Shown here: in pieces, positions 56,472-63,894 of the stretch
How the letters are laid out: every line of letters starts with the position of its first letter
Position numbering within the stretch: the stretch's first letter is position 1
Assembly (NCBI GenBank): GCA_910575555.1
Contig: CAJTFX010000021.1
Span: forward strand, 16,556-80,555
Source of the DNA: Lachnospiraceae bacterium
Lineage (GTDB): Bacteria; Bacillota; Clostridia; Lachnospirales; Lachnospiraceae
Direction of reading: 5' to 3'
Length of the DNA: 64,000 nucleotides
Translations under genes and position numbers: made by a program
Notes under the pieces: model-generated
Told to the model about the DNA's origin: nothing
The model's database searches: none
What the model saw: only the letters and a program-made list of their open reading frames with translations

Positions 56472-56844
56472 CCTCATCTTCTCCAATCCATTTCCGAAAT
56501 TCTTCTGCTTCCTCTTTTGTGATTTTTTTCCCATCATATAAGGTACTCATCAAGCTAAATAATGAATTGTGATGATATGTCTTAAAAAATAAATTTGTTT
56601 CAAATTCTAAATACTCTTTTTCATCTATAATTGGATAATACCATCTGTCCCTTCCCTTTTTCTCTGAGCGGATAAATCCTTTCTCTGTTAAACGATTCAA
56701 ATAGGAGATCAATGTTGGCATCTTCCATTTTTTCTCCTCTCCTACCGCTTCCATAATTATTCCCGTATTGACTGGCGGCTTATTTCTCCATATCACACTC
56801 ATTACAACATATTCCATATCTGATAATCTTTTTAAACCTTTCAT
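56464..56844 (-). CDS. BlaI/MecI/CopY-family repressor
   Basis: A 126-residue winged-helix repressor (L-S-D-M-E-Y-V-V-M-S-V-I-W at the start; P-T-L-I-S-Y-L-N-R-L-T-E-K-G-F-I; R-D-R-W-Y-Y-P). Start at 56844 after AAGGAGGGAAATAG. Together with the M56 protein it makes a BlaI/BlaR1 switch; its own promoter region carries two candidate operators. The controlled genes are probably the immunity ATPase, lipoprotein, permeases and M16 peptidase downstream. Confidence 0.88.
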   Translation of the reverse strand: MKGLKRLSDMEYVVMSVIWRNKPPVNTGIIMEAVGEEKKWKMPTLISYLNRLTEKGFIRSEKKGRDRWYYPIIDEKEYLEFETNLFFKTYHHNSLFSLMSTLYDGKKITKEEAEEFRKWIGEDEDA

Positions 56845-56868
56845 TCTATTTCCCTCCTTCTTAATTAG

Positions 56869-56912
56869 GCATCTGTCTTTTTCATTATACATTTGTCTAA
56901 TATAGATGTCAA
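56869..56912 (-). promoter_or_regulatory. consensus promoter with two BlaI-type boxes
   Basis: On the minus strand TTGACA (complement of 56907-56912), 17 bases, TATAAT (complement of 56884-56889) is a perfect sigma-A promoter. A box reading ACAAATGT (56889-56896) overlaps the end of the -10, and a similar ACAGATGC (56869-56876) lies about 20 bases downstream, both like the ACA-N2-TGT core of BlaI operators. Confidence 0.8.
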
Positions 56913-56914
56913 GG

Positions 56915-58693
56915 TTATATCATTTCTTTTTGGGCATGATACAAATCTTTATATGTATGGCAACTTTCCAAAAGTTGTTTATGTATACCAACAGCTTCTA
57001 CTTCGCCTGATTTTAATACAATAATTTCATTCACTTTCTTTATATTTAAAAATCTGTGGGTAATAATTATGGATAATTTCCCATTAGATGACTTCATTAC
57101 ATTACTCAGTATCTTATTTTCTGTCCTAGAATCCAATGCAGCTGAGGGTTCATCAAAAATAACCAAATTTCCATCCCGTATGTTAGCTCGCGCTATAGCT
57201 AATCTCTGCCATTGACCAATTGAAATATCAATACTATCTTTCCACCCTCTTGTTAATTTTTCATCATACTTATTTGATAATGATTCAATGAATTCATCGG
57301 CATTTGATGTCCTGGCAGCTTTTTTGATCTTTGCCTGATTATTTATATACTTGATATTTCCTATTGCTATATTCTCACTAACTGTAAATGGATATTTTAC
57401 AAAATCCTGAAACACTGCACTTATTTTTTTCCAGTATTCATTTATATCATACTTCTCAATCTCTTGATTATTTAATAAGATTTTTCCCTTTTGTGGACAG
57501 TAAAGTCTCAATATTAACTTAATTAATGTAGACTTTCCTCCACCGTTATAACCTACAATTGCATATGATTTATTAATGCAAAATTCCAAGTTTATTCCTT
57601 TTAAAATAAAGTCTCCGTCTTCCTTATATTTGAACCAGACATTTTCAAACCTAATTGTTTCTATTTCAAAATTTTTTATCGTATTCTTATTTACCACATA
57701 ATTTTCTTTTATTCTTTTATCTTTATATTCCATCAACCTTTCATAACTTGACAGATACAAACAATCTTCATATAAAGACATACCAATAAATACTATATTT
57801 GATGTAGCATTCTGCAATTGTGTAGCCGAATCCATATTCATATTGATAACACCAATTGATTTTTTGTCCATTATTCCAGTTATAATAATCACGGTTTTCA
57901 ATCCATATGTAAAAAGAACCTCAACTGCTTGAAACAATACGCCCTGCCTATTTAAACTCCCTTTTACTTTTTTATCTTCTTTAATAATATCATCCATTGT
58001 TTGATTAATTTTTTCTTTAAAAAATAAAATACTATCAAAAAGTTTAATTTCTTTAAAAACATCACTTCTAATAATCATGTTCTTAATTTCATTATTAAAT
58101 CTGATTTTTTCCACTCTTTTATTGTATATAGAATAAATTTTGTTGAAGTATTTTTGGCTATATATTGCCATTGGCAATACTGATAAAAAAATGATAATAT
58201 ATATTCCAAAATTAAACGATAATAATATTCCAGACATTCCTACAAAAAGAGTAATGTTTTGAACCATTTCCACTAATTTATTTAAAATTCCAACCATTTT
58301 ATCGCTTGATTCTGAAGTTGCTTTTTCAATAATATCATGAAACTCAGCGCTTTCCATCTCGGCTAAACTCATTTGTGACACTGCTTCTATTGCCTGATTA
58401 GTAATATATTTTTCCAGAATTAAAGAGTATATATTTTTTATGTATTCATTTATTTTAACTATTATATTTGCAATAATATTAAGCAAAAAATGGATAAATA
58501 TTAATATGATTATCTCTTTATAATTTACAGCCCCATAAAAATAAAAATTACTAATGCTATCCAATATTTTTTGCCAAACAATCAAACTCAAAACATTAGG
58601 CAATGCAGATCCTATGCTCAAAAGAAAAGTAAAAACAAAATATATCTTTGATGTTTTCCATAAAACTTTTACTGTATCTATAAAAATTTTCAT
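56915..58693 (-). CDS. ABC exporter for the sactipeptide (membrane domain plus ATPase)
   Basis: A 592-residue fused exporter. Six hydrophobic segments in residues 1-310 are followed by the nucleotide-binding domain: Walker A G-Y-N-G-G-G-K-S-T (about 375), signature S-I-G-Q-W-Q-R (about 485), Walker B L-V-I-F-D-E-P-S-A-A-L-D. There is no N-terminal C39 peptidase, so leader removal must be done by another enzyme. It lies after the precursor gene, separated by a terminator-like hairpin. Start at 58693 chosen from GGAGAGGGAAATTC; upstream starts would run into the hairpin. Confidence 0.88.
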   Translation of the reverse strand: MKIFIDTVKVLWKTSKIYFVFTFLLSIGSALPNVLSLIVWQKILDSISNFYFYGAVNYKEIIILIFIHFLLNIIANIIVKINEYIKNIYSLILEKYITNQAIEAVSQMSLAEMESAEFHDIIEKATSESSDKMVGILNKLVEMVQNITLFVGMSGILLSFNFGIYIIIFLSVLPMAIYSQKYFNKIYSIYNKRVEKIRFNNEIKNMIIRSDVFKEIKLFDSILFFKEKINQTMDDIIKEDKKVKGSLNRQGVLFQAVEVLFTYGLKTVIIITGIMDKKSIGVINMNMDSATQLQNATSNIVFIGMSLYEDCLYLSSYERLMEYKDKRIKENYVVNKNTIKNFEIETIRFENVWFKYKEDGDFILKGINLEFCINKSYAIVGYNGGGKSTLIKLILRLYCPQKGKILLNNQEIEKYDINEYWKKISAVFQDFVKYPFTVSENIAIGNIKYINNQAKIKKAARTSNADEFIESLSNKYDEKLTRGWKDSIDISIGQWQRLAIARANIRDGNLVIFDEPSAALDSRTENKILSNVMKSSNGKLSIIITHRFLNIKKVNEIIVLKSGEVEAVGIHKQLLESCHTYKDLYHAQKEMI

Positions 58694-58742
58694 TTTTGAA
58701 TTTCCCTCTCCATCCAGAAAAATCATTAAATCTAAAACTTTC

Positions 58743-58790
58743 AAAAAATAAGCGAAGGCGAAAAGATGCAATTCCTTTCCCCTTCGCTTA
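58743..58790 (-). terminator. hairpin/attenuator after the precursor gene
   Basis: TAAGCGAAGG (58749-58758) and CCTTCGCTTA (58781-58790) form a ten-bp stem, extended by A-T pairs; on the minus strand six T follow (58748-58743). It would let the precursor be expressed above the exporter. Confidence 0.85.
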
Positions 58791-58825
58791 CATTTTGTGT
58801 TCAGTATTATACAACAAATTGCTGC

Positions 58826-59044
58826 CTAACTCCACTTCTTGTCATTTCTCGCATCACTGAGATTTGCGTTGTAGTTAGAAGTTCCTGAACCAACACAAGT
58901 CGCTGCACATGTACTGCCGTTCAGTGCAGCCTGAATTGTTGAACCTACTGTTGCACTTCCTGAAACGCATCGACATCCACAAAGATGTGCTGCTGCTTCC
59001 ATGTTTAATTCTTCTCTCAAATATGGATTCACTTTCTCGAACAT
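58826..59044 (-). CDS. ruminococcin-C-like sactipeptide precursor with five cysteines
   Basis: A 72-residue precursor. The leader (M-F-E-K-V-N-P-Y-L-R-E-E-L-N-M-E, about 1-20) is followed by a small-residue-rich core with Cys22, Cys24, Cys26, Cys46 and Cys50. The C-x-C ... C-x3-C arrangement and the end N-A-N-L-S-D-A-R-N recall ruminococcin C, in which thioether bonds make two hairpins; here there is one extra Cys in the first group. Cleavage may follow A-A-A-H-L. Encoded between the rSAM enzyme and exporter. RBS AGAGGTGAGAAA. Confidence 0.85.
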   Translation of the reverse strand: MFEKVNPYLREELNMEAAAHLCGCRCVSGSATVGSTIQAALNGSTCAATCVGSGTSNYNANLSDARNDKKWS

Positions 59045-59109
59045 TTTCTCACCTCTTTCTGCTTATTTATTTCTACTATTTCAATCCCAAAATCGGGAAA
59101 ACAATAGAT

Positions 59110-60624
59110 CTATGTTATAACAACATCTTTTAATACAGCTAATTTCTCAGGCGTTTTTTCAAGAATTTCATGATATAAAGAAAACTGTTTTGCCAAAAAC
59201 TCTTTCATCTCTTCACAGTATATATGTGCATCTTCTAATATCCCATCCTCATCCATCCTATTGGCATAGCATACAGGACACATTTTTGCAGCCCAGCAAT
59301 CACAGCAATATTTTATTGATTTTGCGCTGTATTCATAATAATATTTTTCTAAGACAAGTTCTAAATCTATCCCTTTAAGTATATTACCTAATTTTGGAGA
59401 CTTATTAATTCTTTCACAAGCATACATGTCCCCCTGAGTATCAATATACAAACGCTTCGTACCTGGTATGCAGCATCCGTTCATAGGAATTGCAGGGGCA
59501 GCCATCTCTGTTAAAGGTCTTTGATGAATAGTCATTAGTGAATCAACAATTCCCTTGTTTTTAATATCCAAAAGATTTTCGCTCTGTAAAGCTGTATCCA
59601 CCATATTTTCCCACATACTATGGTTAGTAACTGCATATTGTTTCAGTTCTTCTGGTATGGAACCTGTTGTCGGATAAGACATGGTATACTGTGATTGTGG
59701 GGTGATTTCACATAAACTGTTCAAAAACCCATTTATTTTATGTAACTTGTCTATATCATATGGAACCATAAACACTGCATTGAAATTAACGCTTACGCTA
59801 TGATTTTTCGTTTCATGTAAAGATTTTTTAAATATTTCATAGCCTTTCATTGCCTTTTCAAAGCTACCTTTTCCATCCGCATCTACTCTACTTGCATTAT
59901 GTATTGCCTCTGGTCCATCTATACTAAAAACAAGACTCAAATTAGGTACTCTTACCAAATATGATGCAATTTCTTCTGTCATCAATGTAAGATTTGTTGT
60001 AAAACCAAAATGAAGATTTTTATTTGTTATATGCTTTCTTGCATACTCTATTGCATATTTCATTAGATCAAACCTCAATAGAGGCTCCCCACCATAAAAA
60101 GAAATATATACATCCTGTTTTCCACGCTCTGATAAATATTGGACAGATTTTTCAATAATTTCCTTTGACATACTCCTGCCATTAAATTCTCTAAATCCTA
60201 TTTTCGTAGAACCATAGATACAATATGTACATCTCAAATTACATGCACCTGTCAATTCAAGTATTATCTGTGAGCATTCAGTACATATTTTTTTCTTAAC
60301 ATTTTCCAAATAATCATTGCTATATAAATTATCCCCTGATATGCCCTTTAATAAATCTTCTTTTTCAATACATTCAAGAATATCTTCTAATTTTAAATCA
60401 CCTTGTGCAACAATATCCTTTATGATTTTTACATCTGTTTTTTCAATTAGAGCCTGCAAGAACTTCATCATATTAGCATCTATGAGAAATATCTTCCCTG
60501 TACCTGTATCAAAAAAATATTGTTTTTCAGATGTTCTAAAAAACATTCCTAAAGACTTTGCAGAATTACTAGGTTTACTTTCCTTATATTTTAAAATTCT
60601 GTTTATTAAAACTTCCAATGTCAC
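59110..60624 (-). CDS. radical SAM/SPASM sactipeptide maturase
   Basis: A 504-residue enzyme that would form Cys sulfur-to-alpha-carbon crosslinks in the precursor. A peptide-binding N-terminal region (about 1-110) precedes the radical SAM motif C-N-L-R-C-T-Y-C (Cys128, Cys132, Cys135), Y-G-G-E-P-L-L-R (about 177) and a Cys-rich SPASM end (C-C-I-P-G-T-K; C-C-D-C-W-A-A-K-M-C-P-V-C), ending in I-Y-C-E-E-M. GTG start after AAGAGGAAGATGTAAA. It is first in the cluster, with the precursor 65 bases downstream. Confidence 0.9.
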   Translation of the reverse strand: MTLEVLINRILKYKESKPSNSAKSLGMFFRTSEKQYFFDTGTGKIFLIDANMMKFLQALIEKTDVKIIKDIVAQGDLKLEDILECIEKEDLLKGISGDNLYSNDYLENVKKKICTECSQIILELTGACNLRCTYCIYGSTKIGFREFNGRSMSKEIIEKSVQYLSERGKQDVYISFYGGEPLLRFDLMKYAIEYARKHITNKNLHFGFTTNLTLMTEEIASYLVRVPNLSLVFSIDGPEAIHNASRVDADGKGSFEKAMKGYEIFKKSLHETKNHSVSVNFNAVFMVPYDIDKLHKINGFLNSLCEITPQSQYTMSYPTTGSIPEELKQYAVTNHSMWENMVDTALQSENLLDIKNKGIVDSLMTIHQRPLTEMAAPAIPMNGCCIPGTKRLYIDTQGDMYACERINKSPKLGNILKGIDLELVLEKYYYEYSAKSIKYCCDCWAAKMCPVCYANRMDEDGILEDAHIYCEEMKEFLAKQFSLYHEILEKTPEKLAVLKDVVIT

Positions 60625-60703
60625 TTTACATCTTCCTCTTCTATGTTTTTTTACATTCTACAATATTGCTGCTCATTATTTTGCTTCTTGTAATTTTTCC
60701 GGT

Positions 60704-60731
60704 ATTATATGTAATTTTTTCTTAGAAACAA
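60704..60731 (-). promoter_or_regulatory. candidate promoter of the sactipeptide maturase
   Basis: On the minus strand TTGTTT (complement of 60726-60731), 16 bases, TATAAT (complement of 60704-60709). The spacing is slightly short; the -10 is perfect. Confidence 0.5.
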
Positions 60732-60759
60732 GATATTTTTTGATATTTTCCTAATTGCA

Positions 60760-60786
60760 GGACACATATTTTTTAATAATGTGTCC
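60760..60786. repeat. 8-bp inverted repeat at the junction of the peptide cluster and element backbone
   Basis: GGACACAT (60760-60767) and ATGTGTCC (60779-60786) flank an A/T loop. It marks the place where base composition changes from AT-rich to GC-richer sequence. Terminator or insertion-boundary roles are both possible. Confidence 0.4.
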
Positions 60787-60879
60787 CACATTTTTTCTAC
60801 TCATATGCTTATCAATAACTGTAAATACATAGATACGTTTAATTAGCAAACCAAGCACTTACAAACTTTTTCTTACTGC

Positions 60880-61548
60880 TTAACGGAACGGAAGCGGCTC
60901 GCCGCTGCACTTCATAAAGCCCCTTTCATCGGTCTGCATCTGCTGTGAGGCCCTTTCCTGCCTCTCCTGCACTGCCTGTTCCTTTGCCTGCTGGTACGTT
61001 TCAAGCACCGCATTGTTGAGCTTTTCCCGGAACTCCTTTGTAACCGGGAAACAAACGTCCCTGTACTTGTTGCCTGCCTTATAGGACGGCATTGCCACGA
61101 ACATCCCGTTCCTGCCCTCAACAACGCTCACATTGCCTACTGCAAAGCTGTCATTCAGCACGATACTCGCAAGGCCTACCACGTTGCTGCCCTCACGTTC
61201 AAACGGCGTTACCCTTACCGTGAACTCCGGCTCGTCCGGCTCCTCCGCCTCCATTTTGACCTCCGCCATGCCCGTCTGCTCCATTTCGTCATAGAGCTTT
61301 AAGATGTCGCCGTACAGCTCCTCACGGAACTCCTTCGTGATCGGGTTGCAAACGTCCTTGTAGACTGGGTTGTTGTACTCGTCCCTCTCCTTTGTGCGGA
61401 AGCTGGGCATGGATACGAAATTGCCCTTGCTGCCCTCAAGCACTGCCACGTTCGTGACCTTGAAGCTGTCCCCGAACACGACGGTTGCAAATGCCCTTAC
61501 GCTTTTCTCCGGGTTGTTTACTGCGTTTAACTGGATTGAATACTCCAT
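60880..61548 (-). CDS. two-domain SpoVG-like protein of a conjugative element
   Basis: A 222-residue protein made of two SpoVG-like domains: the first has S-V-R-A-F-A-T-V-V-F-G-D-S-F-K-V and N-F-V-S-M-P-S-F-R; the second has G-L-A-S-I-V-L-N-D-S-F-A-V and M-F-V-A-M-P-S-Y-K, each followed by C-x-P-x-T-K-E-F-R-E. SpoVG is a small nucleic-acid-binding regulator. The duplication is in tandem, the C-terminus is Gln/Arg rich. Start at 61548 with GGAGGAACTT rather than 61638, which overlaps the next gene. Duplicated versions are common in clostridial conjugative elements. Confidence 0.85.
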   Translation of the reverse strand: MEYSIQLNAVNNPEKSVRAFATVVFGDSFKVTNVAVLEGSKGNFVSMPSFRTKERDEYNNPVYKDVCNPITKEFREELYGDILKLYDEMEQTGMAEVKMEAEEPDEPEFTVRVTPFEREGSNVVGLASIVLNDSFAVGNVSVVEGRNGMFVAMPSYKAGNKYRDVCFPVTKEFREKLNNAVLETYQQAKEQAVQERQERASQQMQTDERGFMKCSGEPLPFR

Positions 61549-61634
61549 AAGTTCCTCCTTTTCTGTCCTCTCTGCACGATGAAATATTATTTTGTTATCT
61601 GAACTGCCCTCCCCTGCCAGAAGGTCAGGCAGCT

Positions 61635-62024
61635 TCATTCTTCCTCTGGCAGACTTTCCTTTGGCAGACAGATAAAACAGGATAATTGTTCCAGATGCGC
61701 TAAATCTGTTTTCCCATGCAGGTAATTAGCCAGTGTTATCACGAAGCCGTCCTGCTCGTAGTAAATCCATTCTTCCTCTGCCTGCCCTTCCTCTTTCACG
61801 ACGGTTACTGCAAAGTCAGGCAGATAGCCGCCTTCTTCCCCGTCATAATTGCAGAAAATCCCTTCATGCAGCTCCAGCCCCAGTTCGGGGATATGCACCC
61901 GCCACCCGCTGATGACGATCTGGTAATCCTCATCGCTTTCCATGATGTCGTCCGGCACTTCCGCAAGCTGTTCCATTTCCGCAAGGATTTCTTCCACTTC
62001 CCCCAGTCTGTATGCCTTTTCCAT
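61635..62024 (-). CDS. unrecognised element protein, paralogue of its upstream neighbour
   Basis: A 129-residue acidic protein. The segment S-G-W-R-V-H-I-P-E-L-G-L-E-L-H-E-G-I-F-C aligns with S-G-I-R-V-Y-L-P-R-F-G-I-N-V-H-E-G-L-F-C in the protein encoded just upstream, followed in both by a tyrosine/acid-rich strand region and L-x-G-K. The two are therefore tandem paralogues. RBS GGGAGGAATTTATAG. Function unknown; location with SpoVG and sortase genes places it in the element backbone. Confidence 0.6.
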   Translation of the reverse strand: MEKAYRLGEVEEILAEMEQLAEVPDDIMESDEDYQIVISGWRVHIPELGLELHEGIFCNYDGEEGGYLPDFAVTVVKEEGQAEEEWIYYEQDGFVITLANYLHGKTDLAHLEQLSCFICLPKESLPEEE

Positions 62025-62397
62025 CTATAAATTCCTCCCTGATCCCTTTTACCCCGCAAGGTTCCTGTTCCAACTGTTCCGGCGTGCATTTCCCTTTCAG
62101 CCATTGATGCACCGTGTCCACGAAGTTTTCTTCTGCATCATACAGAACTTCTTTATCCTCCCTGTCATAAATGACGGTCAGGAAATACAGCGGTTCCAGC
62201 CGCCCGTCTTTCATATGGCAGAAAAGCCCCTCATGCACGTTGATTCCAAAACGTGGCAGGTAGACACGGATTCCGCTGATCAGCAGTATGCCGCCGTCCA
62301 TCTCCTCCGTCCTGTCTGGCTCTGTCGGTTCTGCCTCGCTGTTGCGCAGAATACCCTCTATTGTGCCAAACCAGAACTCCGTTGCATTTTCTTCCAT
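61930..62397 (-). CDS. unrecognised element protein with paralogous domain
   Basis: A 155-residue protein with the same H-E-G-L-F-C domain as its downstream neighbour (about residues 35-110). The conserved part ends near residue 125; the last 30 residues (Gly-rich, including G-S-G-R-N-P-C-G) overlap the first 95 bases of the next gene and look like a read-through tail, so an ancestral stop may have been lost by frameshift. RBS AAGGAGGCACAGTAGC. Confidence 0.55.
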   Translation of the reverse strand: MEENATEFWFGTIEGILRNSEAEPTEPDRTEEMDGGILLISGIRVYLPRFGINVHEGLFCHMKDGRLEPLYFLTVIYDREDKEVLYDAEENFVDTVHQWLKGKCTPEQLEQEPCGVKGIREEFIDGKGIQTGGSGRNPCGNGTACGSAGRHHGKR

Positions 62398-62398
62398 G

Positions 62399-63025
62399 CT
62401 ACTGTGCCTCCTTATGGATACAGTGGTAAATCAGGCGCATTGTCCCGCTGTTCTCACAGGTCAGCAGGGTAAGCTCCGTTTCTGTCCCCTGCGCTTTTAC
62501 CGAATTATCATACGGTCCCACGACTTCCCATGAAACGACCTCATACTGGTGTATATTTCCGCCTTTATCCGTAATCTTTACCGTGTCCCCCTCTGAAAGC
62601 CTGTTCAGGTACTTAAAATAAGTGCCGTACCTGCTCCCCCGGTGTCCGGCAAGCACACAATTCCCGGTACTTCCGACTGCCGCCGTATCAGGGATATGCC
62701 CGATCCCGTAGGCAAGCTGCTTACTTCCTGCGCCTTCCACAATGGGATATTTCAGGTCTAAGGCTTCTATCTCAATCAGCCCGATCACGTCCCCGGACGA
62801 AAGCAGGACTGCATCCTCTTTACTAACGGGGGCTTTGGTATCCGCCTCCGCTTCCCTTTCTTCCTCTTTTTCATCTTCCTCCATCTGCTCCTGTTCCACG
62901 CTCTGTTCAAACTGCCCTATCAGTTCCTCCGTTTTCTGGTTCCCGTGGAAATGATAGAAAAGGGGGACTGACATAGCCGCCAGTCCCGCCGTAATAAATA
63001 TTACTGCTATGGTTTTCCGCATCAT
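62399..63025 (-). CDS. sortase (class B/D-like transpeptidase)
   Basis: A 208-residue membrane-anchored transpeptidase. An N-terminal membrane segment (I-A-V-I-F-I-T-A-G-L-A-A-M) is followed by a highly charged Glu-rich spacer (40-70) and the sortase fold. Catalytic residues are His in V-L-A-G-H-R-G (about 128), Cys in L-T-L-L-T-C-E (about 189), and Arg in M-R-L-I-Y-H (about 197). Sortases of such elements anchor conjugation adhesins to the wall; the substrate is not in this window. Its stop is one base from the next gene's start region. Confidence 0.88.
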   Translation of the reverse strand: MMRKTIAVIFITAGLAAMSVPLFYHFHGNQKTEELIGQFEQSVEQEQMEEDEKEEEREAEADTKAPVSKEDAVLLSSGDVIGLIEIEALDLKYPIVEGAGSKQLAYGIGHIPDTAAVGSTGNCVLAGHRGSRYGTYFKYLNRLSEGDTVKITDKGGNIHQYEVVSWEVVGPYDNSVKAQGTETELTLLTCENSGTMRLIYHCIHKEAQ

Positions 63026-63051
63026 CTTCCCTCTTTTCCGGGTGGCGGGCT

Positions 63052-63894
63052 TTACCTTTTATGGTAGACGCTGCCCTGCTCTGCCACCCTTGAAACATCC
63101 TGTTCTTCGCACAGGTCTATATCCTCCGTCTTTCCATTTTCCAGATCCAACTGCACGTTCAGCTCATTCAGCCGTGCAGTTTTCTCGTTCAGTTCCTCCT
63201 CCAGAAGAAAGGGCTTCTCATATTCCTGCCTTGACTGCTCCATGTCACGCTGGTACTGCTCAATGCGCTTTTCCAGTTCTGGTATGCCCGCCGATATGCC
63301 GAGGCAGAGGTTTTCCAGCTTTATCATGTTTCCCAGAGGGCTTGTGGAAAGTTCCGCCTTGTAATCGGTCTTTCCACGCAGCACCATGTTGTTTACACCG
63401 ATATAGTTCTTTTCCACCAGAAGCTCAAACCCCTTGTAATTTCCGATATGGGTGGTTTCCCCGGTTTTACACTTGCCGACTGCCTCAAGCATGACTATGC
63501 CGCCGTCCTTGCGCTCTGTAAATTTTACGCTGTTTGCGGCATTTTCAATGGTAATGGCAAACTCCGGCTCTGCGACAAGCGCCGCCTCTGCGCTCTTTAC
63601 ATCCTCACGCACACAGGCTAGTTTCTCTGCCGCCGCCTTAATGTATTTCGGGTAACGGATCATGAAATTGTCCTGCATGGAATAGCGCTGGCTGTCATAG
63701 CTGCTTTTCAGCATTTTAAGCCGCTGCACATCGTTTTCAAGCTGCATTTTTTCCTTTATCAGCGGATTTCCGGTTGCCACGGCTTTTATCTCCGCATAGG
63801 AGAGGGTTGCCTCGTCAATGTCCTCGCACGTTCTTGACACCGCTTTGCTTGTCATGACCTGCGAGATGAAGCGCTGCTTGTTTTCCACCAGCGA
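63052..63894 (-). CDS. C-terminal exon of a large helicase/methylase-type element protein
   Basis: The last 281 codons (from S-L-V-E-N-K-Q-R-F-I-S-Q-V-M-T-S-K) match the C-terminal part of the very large SNF2/DEAD-type helicase, often with an N6-methylase domain, found in Lachnospiraceae conjugative elements. S-Y-A-E-I-K-A-V-A-T-G-N-P-L-I-K-E-K and a coiled-coil end are visible. The protein continues past the window edge and is split by a group II intron whose 3' end abuts codon TCG at 63894, so an intact product needs splicing. Confidence 0.72.
   Translation of the reverse strand, partial: SLVENKQRFISQVMTSKAVSRTCEDIDEATLSYAEIKAVATGNPLIKEKMQLENDVQRLKMLKSSYDSQRYSMQDNFMIRYPKYIKAAAEKLACVREDVKSAEAALVAEPEFAITIENAANSVKFTERKDGGIVMLEAVGKCKTGETTHIGNYKGFELLVEKNYIGVNNMVLRGKTDYKAELSTSPLGNMIKLENLCLGISAGIPELEKRIEQYQRDMEQSRQEYEKPFLLEEELNEKTARLNELNVQLDLENGKTEDIDLCEEQDVSRVAEQGSVYHKR

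Noticed and set aside
58694..58771. Upstream start codons for the sactipeptide exporter
   Set aside because: They would place the start within or next to the terminator-like hairpin and lack a ribosome site; 58693 fits the transporter family better.
61942..62472. Plus-strand frame of 176 codons opposite the small element proteins
   Set aside because: Shadow of the minus-strand genes, without a ribosome site and with no recognisable family.
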